Positions 37,705 through 46,848 of a stretch of DNA of 64,000 nucleotides are shown here, one piece after another. The stretch is from Gammaproteobacteria bacterium. GTDB taxonomy: Bacteria > Pseudomonadota > Gammaproteobacteria > JAJFKO01. The stretch lies in assembly GCA_028284465.1 (NCBI GenBank), contig JANQRR010000010.1, forward strand, positions 62,001-126,000, given 5' to 3'. The translations under genes were made by a program, and so were the position numbers. How positions within the stretch are numbered: position 1 is the stretch's first letter; the number at the start of each line of letters is the position of its first letter. Below the pieces are notes generated by a model. The model was not told the DNA's origin. It worked only from the letters and a program-made list of their open reading frames with translations, and searched no databases.

Positions 37705-39072
37705 ATGAACAAAACCAAAGTTGTTTATACCTGCCAAGTTTGCGCAACTCAATACCCTAAATGGTCAGGACGTTGCAGTGATTGTGGTTCATGGAATAGT
37801 TTCATTGAAGAAACCACTAAAGCCAAAAACGCTATTCGCTTTGATCGTCAACAAGGTTTCGCTGGAACGCAGTCTACGATAATTCCGTTAACAGAAGTTA
37901 ATTTTAGTGAACAAACTTGCATACCAACCTCATTAACTGAATTCGATCGGGTATTAGGCGGCGGTTTAGTGCCAGGCGCAGTGATCCTCATTGGCGGTGA
38001 TCCAGGCATCGGCAAATCAACTTTACTCTTACAAACTGTTTGCAACCTCAGCAAACAACTTAAATCACTTTATATTACTGGTGAAGAATCATTACAACAA
38101 ATTAAATTGCGCGCACATCGTTTAGAATTACCTGAAGATGAACTAGCATTGTTAGCAGAAACCAATGTTGAACGCATTATCGAACTTGCTGAACAACAAA
38201 AGCCAGCGATCATAGTCATTGATTCAATCCAAACAATGTATACAGACACCTTACAATCAGCACCTGGTAGCATTGCACAAGTGCGTGAAGCAACAGCACG
38301 CTTAGTACAATTTGCTAAACACACTAACACTACCGTATTGCTTGTTGGTCATGTTACTAAAGAAGGTGCATTAGCTGGCCCACGGGTGTTAGAGCATATG
38401 GTTGATACTGTATTGTATTTTGAAGGTGATCAAGGTCATCGTTATCGCATGTTACGCGCGATTAAAAATCGTTTTGGTGCAGTTAACGAACTTGGTGTGT
38501 TTGCAATGGTCGATAATGGTTTACGCGAAGTAAATAATCCATCCGCAATTTTTTTATCGCGTGATAATGAGCCTGCTCCGGGTAGTATGATCATGGTTAC
38601 CTGGGAAGGCAGTCGGCCGATGTTAGTAGAAGTGCAAGCTTTAGTGGATGAAAGTCATTTAGCAAATCCTCGCCGGGTTACGGTAGGCCTCGATAGTAAT
38701 CGTTTATCTATGTTATTGGCCGTGTTACACCGTCATGGGGGCATTGCGAGTTACGATCAAGATGTGTTTGTTAATGTGGTCGGTGGTGTGCGGATCAATG
38801 AAACTGGCGCCGATCTTGCGACTGTTTTAGCGATTTTATCAAGTTTACGCAATTATCCTCTACCCCATGATTTAGTCGCCTTTGGTGAGATTGGTCTAGC
38901 TGGCGAAATTCGTCCTGTGCAAAGCGGCCAAGAACGTTTGAAAGAAGCAGCTAAACATGGTTTTAAACGCGCGATCATTGCAAAAGCTAATGCGCCAAAA
39001 GAAACTATTGAAAATATGGAAGTCATTGCTGTAAGTCGTTTAGCAGATGCACTAACTTGCTTTGGTAAATAG
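37705..39072 (+). CDS. radA: DNA repair protein RadA
   Basis: 455 aa from ATG 37705, with AAGGA 9 bases upstream. The zinc finger CQVC-x13-CSDCGSW opens the protein, followed by Walker A GGDPGIGKST, the RadA-specific KNRFGAVNELGVF motif and a C-terminal Lon-like domain (GGVRINETGADLATVLAIL). It is a branch-migration helicase in homologous recombination. Confidence 0.97.
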   Translation: MNKTKVVYTCQVCATQYPKWSGRCSDCGSWNSFIEETTKAKNAIRFDRQQGFAGTQSTIIPLTEVNFSEQTCIPTSLTEFDRVLGGGLVPGAVILIGGDPGIGKSTLLLQTVCNLSKQLKSLYITGEESLQQIKLRAHRLELPEDELALLAETNVERIIELAEQQKPAIIVIDSIQTMYTDTLQSAPGSIAQVREATARLVQFAKHTNTTVLLVGHVTKEGALAGPRVLEHMVDTVLYFEGDQGHRYRMLRAIKNRFGAVNELGVFAMVDNGLREVNNPSAIFLSRDNEPAPGSMIMVTWEGSRPMLVEVQALVDESHLANPRRVTVGLDSNRLSMLLAVLHRHGGIASYDQDVFVNVVGGVRINETGADLATVLAILSSLRNYPLPHDLVAFGEIGLAGEIRPVQSGQERLKEAAKHGFKRAIIAKANAPKETIENMEVIAVSRLADALTCFGK

Positions 39073-39084
39073 CTGCTCATTTTA

Positions 39085-40560
39085 TTACGACGGATTCACC
39101 AAATGCCTTATATACGGCATTAAATCCGTTGCTAGCAAACCGCGTTCACCCTGTTTTGCTACCGCTTGATCAGCTGCCGTTGCATGCACCCAAACACCAG
39201 CACGCGCTGCATCTAAAGGCGTTAGCCCTTGTGCTAACAAACCACCAATGACACCACTTAACACATCACCCATACCACCTGTTGCCATACCTGGATTGCC
39301 AGCGCGACACAAATAAGTTTTATCTTCTAGCCCACGAATAAGACTACCGCTGCCTTTCAAGACACTAACACCACCATAATGATGTTGTAATTCAGCAATT
39401 GCTGCAAACCGATCAGCTTGCACTCGTTTAGCAGAATATCGTAATAGTCTTGCTGCTTCGCCTGCATGCGGTGTTAAAATCCAATGATCCCGATGCTGTT
39501 TTTTTTCTGCTAATAAATTTAAACCATCAGCATCTATCACCATCGGCAAACGTGACATCATGACAGCGTCAAATAACTCTCGCCCCCAAGAAGAACGCCC
39601 AAGCCCTGGACCTAAGATCACCACATCAACTTTAGCTAATAAACCATATAGATCAGCTTTAGCTGCAACTTCACGACACATTAATTCAGGACGACCATTA
39701 TTAACGATATCCATATGTTCTGGATGGGTTGCCACACTTACCAAACCTGCACCTACTCTCGCTGCTGCTTCAGCCGACATTCTTACCGCGCCAGCCATGC
39801 CATAATCGCCGCCTATCACTAACACATGTCCACATTGGCTTTTATAGGTGTCACGGCGTCGTGGCGTTAACACCTTAGCAATATCAGTTGCTGTAATGGT
39901 TTCACCAACACATTGCACTTCAGTAAACGCGGCTTCTGGGATCGTTAAATCATCACAAATAACCTTGCCACAATACGCTGGCCCATGGCCTGTTAATAAA
40001 CCTGGCTTTAATCCAATAAACGTTATTGTTAACTGTGCCTGCGTCGCAATGCCCATACAACAACCAGTATCGACATTCATGCCCGAAGGCACATCGAGCG
40101 CCATGACTGGAATATTAGCCTGATTAATTTCTGCAATTGTTTTACGCCACACCCCATCAACATCACGACTAAGTCCAGTACCTAAGATTGCATCTACAAT
40201 CAGATCAGCACTGTCAATCTCAGCCACAGTAAACGGCACTGTTGCTACTCCCGCATGTTGGCAAGCTTGCGCTGCATCAGCAGCGATGCCCGTCAATTCT
40301 GCCGGCGGCGTTAAATACGCGACTTTAACTTGTAGGCCTTGTTGCGCAGCGAGTGTCGCCAATACGTAACCATCACCAGCATTATTGCCAGCCCCACACA
40401 CCACTATTATTTTTTGCGCACGAGGGAAATGTTTACACAAAGCCATTAAAGCTGCTTCGCCAGCGCGTTGCATTAACGCCGCAGGTGCTATATTAAAACG
40501 CTCGCTGGCAATGCGCTCTAATTCGCGGATCTGTCGATTAGTGTAAAGTATTCGGCTCAT
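39085..40560 (-). CDS. nnr: Bifunctional NAD(P)H-hydrate repair enzyme
   Basis: 491 aa fusion. The N-terminal YjeF epimerase half has VVCGAGNNAGDGYVLA and AILGTGLSRDVDG; the C-terminal dehydratase half has GHVLVIGGDYGMAGAVRMSAEAAARVGAGLVSVAT (in part), LTPHAGEAARLL and AGNPGMATGGMGDVLSGVIGGLLAQG. It repairs hydrated NADH and NADPH. The gene converges with radA and diverges from queG; nnr-queG adjacency is common. Confidence 0.95.
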   Translation of the reverse strand: MSRILYTNRQIRELERIASERFNIAPAALMQRAGEAALMALCKHFPRAQKIIVVCGAGNNAGDGYVLATLAAQQGLQVKVAYLTPPAELTGIAADAAQACQHAGVATVPFTVAEIDSADLIVDAILGTGLSRDVDGVWRKTIAEINQANIPVMALDVPSGMNVDTGCCMGIATQAQLTITFIGLKPGLLTGHGPAYCGKVICDDLTIPEAAFTEVQCVGETITATDIAKVLTPRRRDTYKSQCGHVLVIGGDYGMAGAVRMSAEAAARVGAGLVSVATHPEHMDIVNNGRPELMCREVAAKADLYGLLAKVDVVILGPGLGRSSWGRELFDAVMMSRLPMVIDADGLNLLAEKKQHRDHWILTPHAGEAARLLRYSAKRVQADRFAAIAELQHHYGGVSVLKGSGSLIRGLEDKTYLCRAGNPGMATGGMGDVLSGVIGGLLAQGLTPLDAARAGVWVHATAADQAVAKQGERGLLATDLMPYIRHLVNPS

Positions 40561-40627
40561 TTTTATCCCCTATCTGTTATCTTATTGTATAATCAACCTC
40601 ACTAATATCACAAAGATTATCTTTTAT

Positions 40628-41689
40628 ATGTCAGCACAACTGCACAATAATGCCCAACTTGCCAAGCAGATCAAATGCTGGGGCCGAGAATTGGGCTTTC
40701 AACAAATTGCGATCACCAATACTGATCTGACAAATTATGAAGCTCATTTAACATCCTGGCTACAACAACAATATCACGGTGAAATGGTGTACATGACTAA
40801 ACACGGTAATAAACGTTCGCGCCCTAATGAGCTTATGCCAGGGACAAAAACTATTATTATGGCACGCATGAATTATTTACCGCCACAAACTGACACTATT
40901 AATATTTTACAAAATGCTAACAAAGCCTATATTTCACGTTACGCATTAGGCCGTGATTATCATAAACTAATCCGCAAACGGTTAACTCAATTAGCTAAAC
41001 ATATTACACAACAGGCACCCGATTTTAACTATCGCGCTTTTGCCGATAGTGCTCCTGTGATGGAAAAACCCTTAGCCGCCAAAGCAGGACTAGGTTGGAT
41101 TGGTAAAAACACATTATTATTAAATCGCGATGCTGGTTCATGGTTTTTTCTTGGTACGCTTTACACTGATTTAGAATTGCCTCTCGATCAACCTATCACG
41201 GAACATTGCGGCAATTGCCAAGCTTGTATTAAGGTGTGCCCAACGCAAGCGATCATTGCACCTTACAAGCTCGATGCAAGGCGTTGCATTTCCTATTTAA
41301 CCATTGAATTACGTGGTTCGATCCCAATAGAGCTGCGCCCACTGATTGGCAATCGGATCTTTGGCTGTGATGATTGTCAATTAGTGTGCCCATGGAATCG
41401 TTTTGCCAAATTTACTCATGAACAAGATTTTCATCCACGTCATCAACTCGACAATGCTGATCTGATCCGCTTATTTGCTTGGAATGAAGATCAGTTTTTA
41501 AAAAATACTGAAGGCTCTGCTATTAGACGTGCCGGCTACACTGGTTGGTTACGCAATATTGCAGTAGCGCTTGGTAACGCACCAACAAATCAAGAAGTGA
41601 TACAAGCTTTACAAAATCGTGCTCACTATCCTAATGACATTGTGCGCGAACATGTGCAATGGGCTTTGGCGCAGCATGTTTCTAAATAG
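40628..41689 (+). CDS. queG: Epoxyqueuosine reductase
   Basis: 353 aa cobalamin- and iron-sulfur-dependent enzyme of the last step of queuosine synthesis in tRNA. Two 4Fe-4S motifs are visible: CGNCQACIKVCPTQAI and CDDCQLVCPWNRFA, plus the shared CISYLTIELRGSIP. Upstream features include MARMNYLPP, YALGRDYHK and KAGLGWIGKNTLL. The C-terminal part has HEAT-like ending HVQWAL. Confidence 0.95.
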   Translation: MSAQLHNNAQLAKQIKCWGRELGFQQIAITNTDLTNYEAHLTSWLQQQYHGEMVYMTKHGNKRSRPNELMPGTKTIIMARMNYLPPQTDTINILQNANKAYISRYALGRDYHKLIRKRLTQLAKHITQQAPDFNYRAFADSAPVMEKPLAAKAGLGWIGKNTLLLNRDAGSWFFLGTLYTDLELPLDQPITEHCGNCQACIKVCPTQAIIAPYKLDARRCISYLTIELRGSIPIELRPLIGNRIFGCDDCQLVCPWNRFAKFTHEQDFHPRHQLDNADLIRLFAWNEDQFLKNTEGSAIRRAGYTGWLRNIAVALGNAPTNQEVIQALQNRAHYPNDIVREHVQWALAQHVSK

Positions 41690-41690
41690 A

Positions 41691-41777
41691 GCGACGAAAC
41701 AATCCAGAAAATGCCTAGATCAATTCAAGCTTACTTGAATTCCTGGATTGCTTCGTCGTTATACTCCTCGCAATGAC
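41691..41777. repeat. Dispersed palindromic repeat, left end truncated
   Basis: The right half CTGGATTGCTTCGTCG and CTCGCAATGAC (41767-41777) is complete, and the left half keeps CGACGAAACAATCCAG but lacks the GTCATTGCGAG end. A second inverted repeat ATTCAAGC/GCTTACTTGAAT lies in the loop. It separates convergent queG and orn and may terminate both. Confidence 0.85.
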
Positions 41778-41803
41778 AGATAAGCATACAAATATGAATA
41801 GTG

Positions 41804-42364
41804 TTATTTCTTATCTTCTGGCAAGCACAAGAAATGCTCACGATAATAAGCTAATTCAGTGATCGAATCTTTGATATCTTCTAACGCTAAATGTTTTGAA
41901 TCTTTATTAAAACCATCATAAATTTTCGGCGCCCAGCGCTGCGCTAAAATTTTTAATGTGCTGACATCCAGGTTGCGATAATGAAAAAACGTGGCGAGCT
42001 TAGGCATGTATTTAATTAAAAATCGCCTATCTTGACAAATCGTGTTGCCGCACATCGGTGACTTGCCTGGTTTGACGTATTGTTGTAAAAATTCCAATGT
42101 TTTAATTTCAGCTTCGGCTTCAGTGATTGTGCTTTGTTGAACTCTAGCAAGTAAACCCGATTTGGTGTGTTGTTCGGTATTCCATTTATCCATCGTTTGT
42201 AATAATGTGTGTGATTGTTTAATTGCCAACACTGGGCCTTCTGCTAAGATCTTCAGATCAGGATCGGTTACAATAGTAGCAATTTCAATAATTCGATTAA
42301 CATCTAGATTTAAGCCGGTCATCTCTAGATCAAGCCAGACTAAATTATTCGCGCTTGGTTGCAT
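41804..42364 (-). CDS. orn: Oligoribonuclease
   Basis: 186 aa from ATG 42364, with GAGGA upstream; the frame extends 19 codons further without support. DEDDh residues are in [10 protein letters not shown] (Asp, Glu), [12 protein letters not shown] (Asp) and [11 protein letters not shown] (His, Asp). It degrades 2- to 5-nt RNAs and pGpG. Confidence 0.96.
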   Translation of the reverse strand: MQPSANNLVWLDLEMTGLNLDVNRIIEIATIVTDPDLKILAEGPVLAIKQSHTLLQTMDKWNTEQHTKSGLLARVQQSTITEAEAEIKTLEFLQQYVKPGKSPMCGNTICQDRRFLIKYMPKLATFFHYRNLDVSTLKILAQRWAPKIYDGFNKDSKHLALEDIKDSITELAYYREHFLCLPEDKK

Positions 42365-42449
42365 GTTATTTCCTCGATGTATTAAGATGATATGTACTAC
42401 GCTAATGATTTGTACATTCATGATACGTTGTTAACGCTTGGAGAACAAC

Positions 42450-43040
42450 ATGAACAATATGATTTGGGTAATAGTATTTACAGTGATCGCTTATTTGATC
42501 GGTTCGATTTCAAACGCTGTTGTTATTTGTAAAATTATGAAATTGCCTGATCCACGGGAAAGTGGCTCGGGTAACCCTGGCGCTACCAATGTGTATCGCA
42601 CTGGTAATCGCGCTGCCGCATTGCTGGTGTTAGTTGCTGATATTGCCAAAGGTTTAATTGCCATGTGGTTGGCGATGATCTTTGGGCTTAGTGGTTTAGG
42701 TTTAGGGCTTGTTGGTATTGCAGTGATCTTGGGACATGCTTATCCTATATTTTTTAAATTTGAAGGTGGCAAAGGCGTTGCGACTGCGTTTGGTGTAGTG
42801 CTCGCATTATCATTATCATTAGCACTTATTACCGCATTGATTTGGCTTATTACTGCGGCGATTTTTCGTTATGCTTCGCTGGCATCGATCTGCGCGGCAA
42901 TTTCTGCCGTAGTATTTTCACTATTTTTTATTCCGCAATACATTCTTGCAGTGCTGTTGATGGCGTTGATCATTGTTGCTCGGCATTATCAAAATATTAA
43001 TCGGTTGATGTCAGGTACTGAAGATAAGATCAAGCTTTGA
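42450..43040 (+). CDS. plsY: Glycerol-3-phosphate acyltransferase PlsY
   Basis: 196 aa from ATG 42450 with GGAG 9 bases upstream. A multi-pass membrane enzyme using acyl-phosphate. The three conserved loops are visible: GSISNAVVICKIMKLPDPRESGSGNPGATNVYR (in part), LGHAYPIFFKFEGGKGVATAFG and VARHYQNINRLMSGTE. It makes lysophosphatidic acid. Confidence 0.96.
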   Translation: MNNMIWVIVFTVIAYLIGSISNAVVICKIMKLPDPRESGSGNPGATNVYRTGNRAAALLVLVADIAKGLIAMWLAMIFGLSGLGLGLVGIAVILGHAYPIFFKFEGGKGVATAFGVVLALSLSLALITALIWLITAAIFRYASLASICAAISAVVFSLFFIPQYILAVLLMALIIVARHYQNINRLMSGTEDKIKL

Positions 43041-43053
43041 TAGTTTATTATGT

Positions 43054-43082
43054 TGGATCCCGCGGTCAAGCCGCGGGATCCA
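43054..43082. terminator. GC-rich perfect palindrome after plsY
   Basis: TGGATCCCGCGG (43054-43065), TCAAG loop, CCGCGGGATCCA (43071-43082). It is far more GC-rich than its surroundings and lies between the convergent plsY and giant genes. Palindromes with this GGATCCCGCGGTCAAG core are frequent in several intracellular bacteria (recollection, not checked), so it may be a mobile hairpin that also serves as terminator. Confidence 0.7.
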
Positions 43083-43103
43083 GAACACACTCATGAAAAA
43101 AAT

Positions 43104-46100
43104 TCATCTTGTAGTTGCAGCCCTACTCCTAGATACAGCAGCTGTATGAGTGGTCGTCGCTGCTGAATTTGAGTGAGTTTGTGTTGGATTTGATGAACTA
43201 CTCGCAGCTGGAGTTGTTGCTTTTTGTTGGCTACCAATCCAAAAAGTAAAAGCACGTGTTCTAGGTTGAGATGGCTTACTTGATTGCTTCCTATGGGCAC
43301 CAAAGAATAATGATGAAAAACCTCTAGCTCTTGCGCCTTTGGCACTATCATTATTAACAACAACTTTACTTTCACTTGCAACATTAACTCTTTCAGCAAT
43401 CAACCCTTTAAATTCTAAATACTTTTCAATTCGCTGATAAGCTTGCTTTGCTCGAAGTCCATGGAGAGTTTCTTCAGTTAATGCTTCGCTTGTTTCTTTA
43501 CCTTTCCCTTCGCCTTGAATTGCATATTGTCCTCTAAAGCCTTCTAAAGTTAAAGCAGCAAACTCAGTATCGTTAATGTTCAACTGACGTTTATCATTTG
43601 AATCAACTTTAAAATGACTATCGATGGCTTTAAGTTGAGTAGAATCTAAAAGCTTCCACAGCGTATTATCACGAAGAATTTCTAACGCCATTTCCGTACT
43701 GCTTTTTGCTAAAGTCAACAGATTTGCTGTATGTAAAAATTCTGCATGTTGTTGTTGGTTGTCTGAAAATTCTTGTGCCTTTTGTTTTAATATATCAAAC
43801 TGCCGTCGATGAACAGCTTCTCTTAGTTGCACTAAAGGCAATAACTGCACTTCAGCCATTTGTATCCTTAAGAATTCAATGTCATTTTTAACATTGGATT
43901 CTTTTGATAATACTTCATACGCTTCTTCGATTTCTGCCGCAGAAGCGCCTTGTGGCAATTGTAATTGTTGATAATACGGTTTATAGCTTTCGTCACTTAA
44001 TAAAGCACAATGCTGTTGCTCTATTCTTTTTAATTGCGGGAGTTCAACCTGTTCAAGATATGATGGTTGAGTTGTTGATAATAGTATCGCGGCTTCTGCA
44101 TTAGCATTCATTGATTCTATAGCTAACAGTAATATATCACTATTATTCCCTGTTTGTCCCAGAAACTCTTTTGGATAAGCTGCTAATAATTTTGCTTTTT
44201 CGTATTTAGATAAGTTAGTACTTTCAGTCGATAGTAGCAGTGATTTTGCTTTTTCAAAAGACTTTAACGCCTCTTGGAAATTTAACCACTTACTAACATC
44301 AACTCCTTTTTCGCTTATGGATTCAAGAGTTTCTTTCGATAACTCTGATGCAAGTAATGGCATCTTAAGCACATTGGCTGCATTATCACGATTCGAGCAC
44401 ACAATTTCATGTAACGTTGTAGGCTTTTCACCACCTGTTAAAAATTGACGGAAAACATTATTACCAGCATGTTTCTCTAAAATTTCTTTCATACTATTTG
44501 ATTGCGTGCTCACCATTTGCAAGGTCACGCTCTCTGTAAAAAGTAATATTGCAAGTTCAACATTATTCTTTGCGTGATTGATAAATACTTGTATACGGTC
44601 TCTAATCATATTTTTTAAGTGTTCACCATATTGTATCATTGCAGAAGGTGACCATAATTTTTGAATTATTGTTAATGTTTCATGATCGGTGAACATACCC
44701 ACTTTATTTTCGATTACTAATTTAATGATTTTTTCAGCTATTGTATTATTTGTATCTCCTGCCCTCTGAAGTAAGTCAGCAAGCCTTGCCTTATAGAGTG
44801 GTATATTTCTAAGAAATCTATGATGCGCGACCACTATATCATAAAAATCTTCATCACTAAGCACCTGATCTTCTTGTGCTACTTGAGAGAAATAAACCAT
44901 AGCTTCTGGGCCATTCCTAGGTCCCTTAAGCATCTGAATAATAAGGTTGTTTTTTAAGAAATTTGAATCACCTGTATTTTCTGCTATAGCAAGCGCTAAT
45001 GTAATTTTATTACCGCTGAGCAAATGCCCTAAATCATACTGTAGTAGTTCAGTAAAGAAAATAGCATCATTTTTTGCAACTTCATCTAAGCTTTTACCTG
45101 ATTTTTTCAGATTATTACGTACATACTGCTCAATAGACTGTTTACTTTTATAACTTCCTCTTATAGTTTGTTTGATCTGCTCATCACTTAATACTATTCC
45201 AACTTTTTGCTTCGCTTCAGCTCCAGCTTCACTTGTAGCGCCACTTCTTGCTTTACGCTGCTGCAAATGACGTTGCTGGAATTTTTCTCGACGTTGCTGG
45301 AATTCTTCTCTGATTTTCTGCTGTTTTTCTTCTTTAGTTAGAACTTGAACTCCTGCAGTTCTTATAAGATATGGATGATGCTTAAGTAATACTTGATCAA
45401 AATCTTCATTACCAGCATGTTTCTTGATAATGCTAGTAATACTTTGAGAATTTATCAAAATATTTGTTATGTTATCATCTAATAAAAAAGCTTTTGCAGC
45501 ATCATCTGACTCTAAAGCAAGTTGTGAATACACATTCTCTTTTTGTGAAAATAAATCTTGCGATTGCAGAGTTGCTAATAATTTTTCGTTGAATGCATCA
45601 GCATGACTTATCAAAAAGGTCTCTTTTGCTTTAAGAATTGCAGCTTCATCACCTTCATCTGCAAATGCTTTTTTAAATAAATCAAGATCACTGATCAACA
45701 GTATTGCAGCTTTTTGTTTGCTTTCTGCGATTTTTTGCCTACTTCCTGAATCAACTCCATCATTTTCAGATTCTGCTAAATTACGTAAGCTTTTTGCTAT
45801 CGTATCCAAATTTGCTTCATACCGTTCTAAAAAAACTTTAAAACCTTGTTCACTTAACTCAGTCAGCAAAAATCCATTTTCGGCAAAGTGAGGTCCGATT
45901 TCTTCTATCTCTTGCAAATGATCTGCAAATAGAAAATCAACGGGGCCACCGTCACCATTGAGGCTAGTTTGAGTTCCAGCTGCTGGAACAGCTGCCCTGG
46001 CAGAAACACTAGAATCACGTTTGAATAGCCTCCAGTTTTTTATACTGCCGAATTTTTGCTTTATAGTTTCATAAAAACTACTGCCATCATTGGTTACACC

Positions 46101-46661
46101 AGAATGCTTAGCAAATATCTTGACAAACCATCCTGCACGCTGCCATTTTTTTTCATTATCAGCATTAGAAAATAATTTGTCTGAGGCTAATACTTTTTTT
46201 GCAACTGTAGAACAGTTTAATGCTTGTTGCATTAAAACATCCCATGCATTTTCGTTTTCAGCTGCTGCTTTTTCAACTGTTTTCCAATATTTACTAAGAA
46301 AATTAAATTGTTTTGCAGCATGCTCTCCACAAACTGCAACCAATTGCTCAGCAGGATATGATTGTCGAAGTTTTTCGTCTGATAATAGCCTATTAGCAGC
46401 ATCAGTATCATGAGCTAAATCTATTAAAGAGATCTCTCCCTTTTGTAAATTTCTTGATAAGGTACGTCTAAATCTAATTTCGTCTAAATGCGCATCTACA
46501 ATTGTGAATTTATCTTCATGACTAATTCTTTTATTAATTCTCTTCTTTGAAAGAATATAGTTTGCTAAACTTGGTGATCGCTTGCCAATATCCTCATAAG
46601 GAACTGATGCAGGCGTTACTAACATACGAACTCGCCAGTATAAGCGTTGTAAAGCATCCAT
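43104..46661 (-). CDS. Giant protein GP1, paralog of the neighbouring giant protein; unknown function
   Basis: 1185 aa from ATG 46661 (AGGAGA 6 to 11 bases upstream); an upstream in-frame start at 46712 lacks such a site. No signal peptide and no long membrane helix. The protein is almost all helical and repeats a pattern A-x2-LL-x-D-x2-L-x3-L-x4-L-x2-I-x3-H, for example near residues 88-115, 318-333, 386-416, 703-733 and 991-1016. A shared core with the next gene includes AKHSG, SFYETIKQKFG (195-204) and ILLISDLDLFKKAF (320-333). A C-terminal module (about 989-1085) ends in AYQRIEKYLEFK. Residues about 893-918 mimic J-domain helix II without HPD. The last 60 residues are Ser/Thr/Ala-rich. 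No known family recognised; host-directed secretion is inference. Confidence 0.85.
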   Translation of the reverse strand: MDALQRLYWRVRMLVTPASVPYEDIGKRSPSLANYILSKKRINKRISHEDKFTIVDAHLDEIRFRRTLSRNLQKGEISLIDLAHDTDAANRLLSDEKLRQSYPAEQLVAVCGEHAAKQFNFLSKYWKTVEKAAAENENAWDVLMQQALNCSTVAKKVLASDKLFSNADNEKKWQRAGWFVKIFAKHSGVTNDGSSFYETIKQKFGSIKNWRLFKRDSSVSARAAVPAAGTQTSLNGDGGPVDFLFADHLQEIEEIGPHFAENGFLLTELSEQGFKVFLERYEANLDTIAKSLRNLAESENDGVDSGSRQKIAESKQKAAILLISDLDLFKKAFADEGDEAAILKAKETFLISHADAFNEKLLATLQSQDLFSQKENVYSQLALESDDAAKAFLLDDNITNILINSQSITSIIKKHAGNEDFDQVLLKHHPYLIRTAGVQVLTKEEKQQKIREEFQQRREKFQQRHLQQRKARSGATSEAGAEAKQKVGIVLSDEQIKQTIRGSYKSKQSIEQYVRNNLKKSGKSLDEVAKNDAIFFTELLQYDLGHLLSGNKITLALAIAENTGDSNFLKNNLIIQMLKGPRNGPEAMVYFSQVAQEDQVLSDEDFYDIVVAHHRFLRNIPLYKARLADLLQRAGDTNNTIAEKIIKLVIENKVGMFTDHETLTIIQKLWSPSAMIQYGEHLKNMIRDRIQVFINHAKNNVELAILLFTESVTLQMVSTQSNSMKEILEKHAGNNVFRQFLTGGEKPTTLHEIVCSNRDNAANVLKMPLLASELSKETLESISEKGVDVSKWLNFQEALKSFEKAKSLLLSTESTNLSKYEKAKLLAAYPKEFLGQTGNNSDILLLAIESMNANAEAAILLSTTQPSYLEQVELPQLKRIEQQHCALLSDESYKPYYQQLQLPQGASAAEIEEAYEVLSKESNVKNDIEFLRIQMAEVQLLPLVQLREAVHRRQFDILKQKAQEFSDNQQQHAEFLHTANLLTLAKSSTEMALEILRDNTLWKLLDSTQLKAIDSHFKVDSNDKRQLNINDTEFAALTLEGFRGQYAIQGEGKGKETSEALTEETLHGLRAKQAYQRIEKYLEFKGLIAERVNVASESKVVVNNDSAKGARARGFSSLFFGAHRKQSSKPSQPRTRAFTFWIGSQQKATTPAASSSSNPTQTHSNSAATTTHTAAVSRSRAATTR

Positions 46662-46759
46662 GATTGACTCTCCTGTCTTATAAAACCCTCTTTTATTTTT
46701 CATTGAGACCAAGGGCTGTTATGTTCTATTTATTCAGCTTCAATGCTGCGTCACTTAGA

Positions 46760-46793
46760 AGTATAGTCATAGAATTCTTAAAATAAACTTAAC
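46760..46793 (-). promoter_or_regulatory. Candidate promoter of GP1 with paired TTAAG half-sites
   Basis: Reverse strand TATACT (46765-46760) as -10 box. Upstream GTTAAG (46793-46788) and TTTAAG (46782-46777) form a direct repeat with an 11-bp period in place of a good -35 box. That spacing matches the known PmrA box layout (YTTAAK twice, 11 bp apart), but the first half-site deviates. Confidence 0.4.
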
Positions 46794-46848
46794 AGTCTGA
46801 TATTTGAACAGGCGCAGAACCGTATGTTCTTTATCTAAACACTCAACT

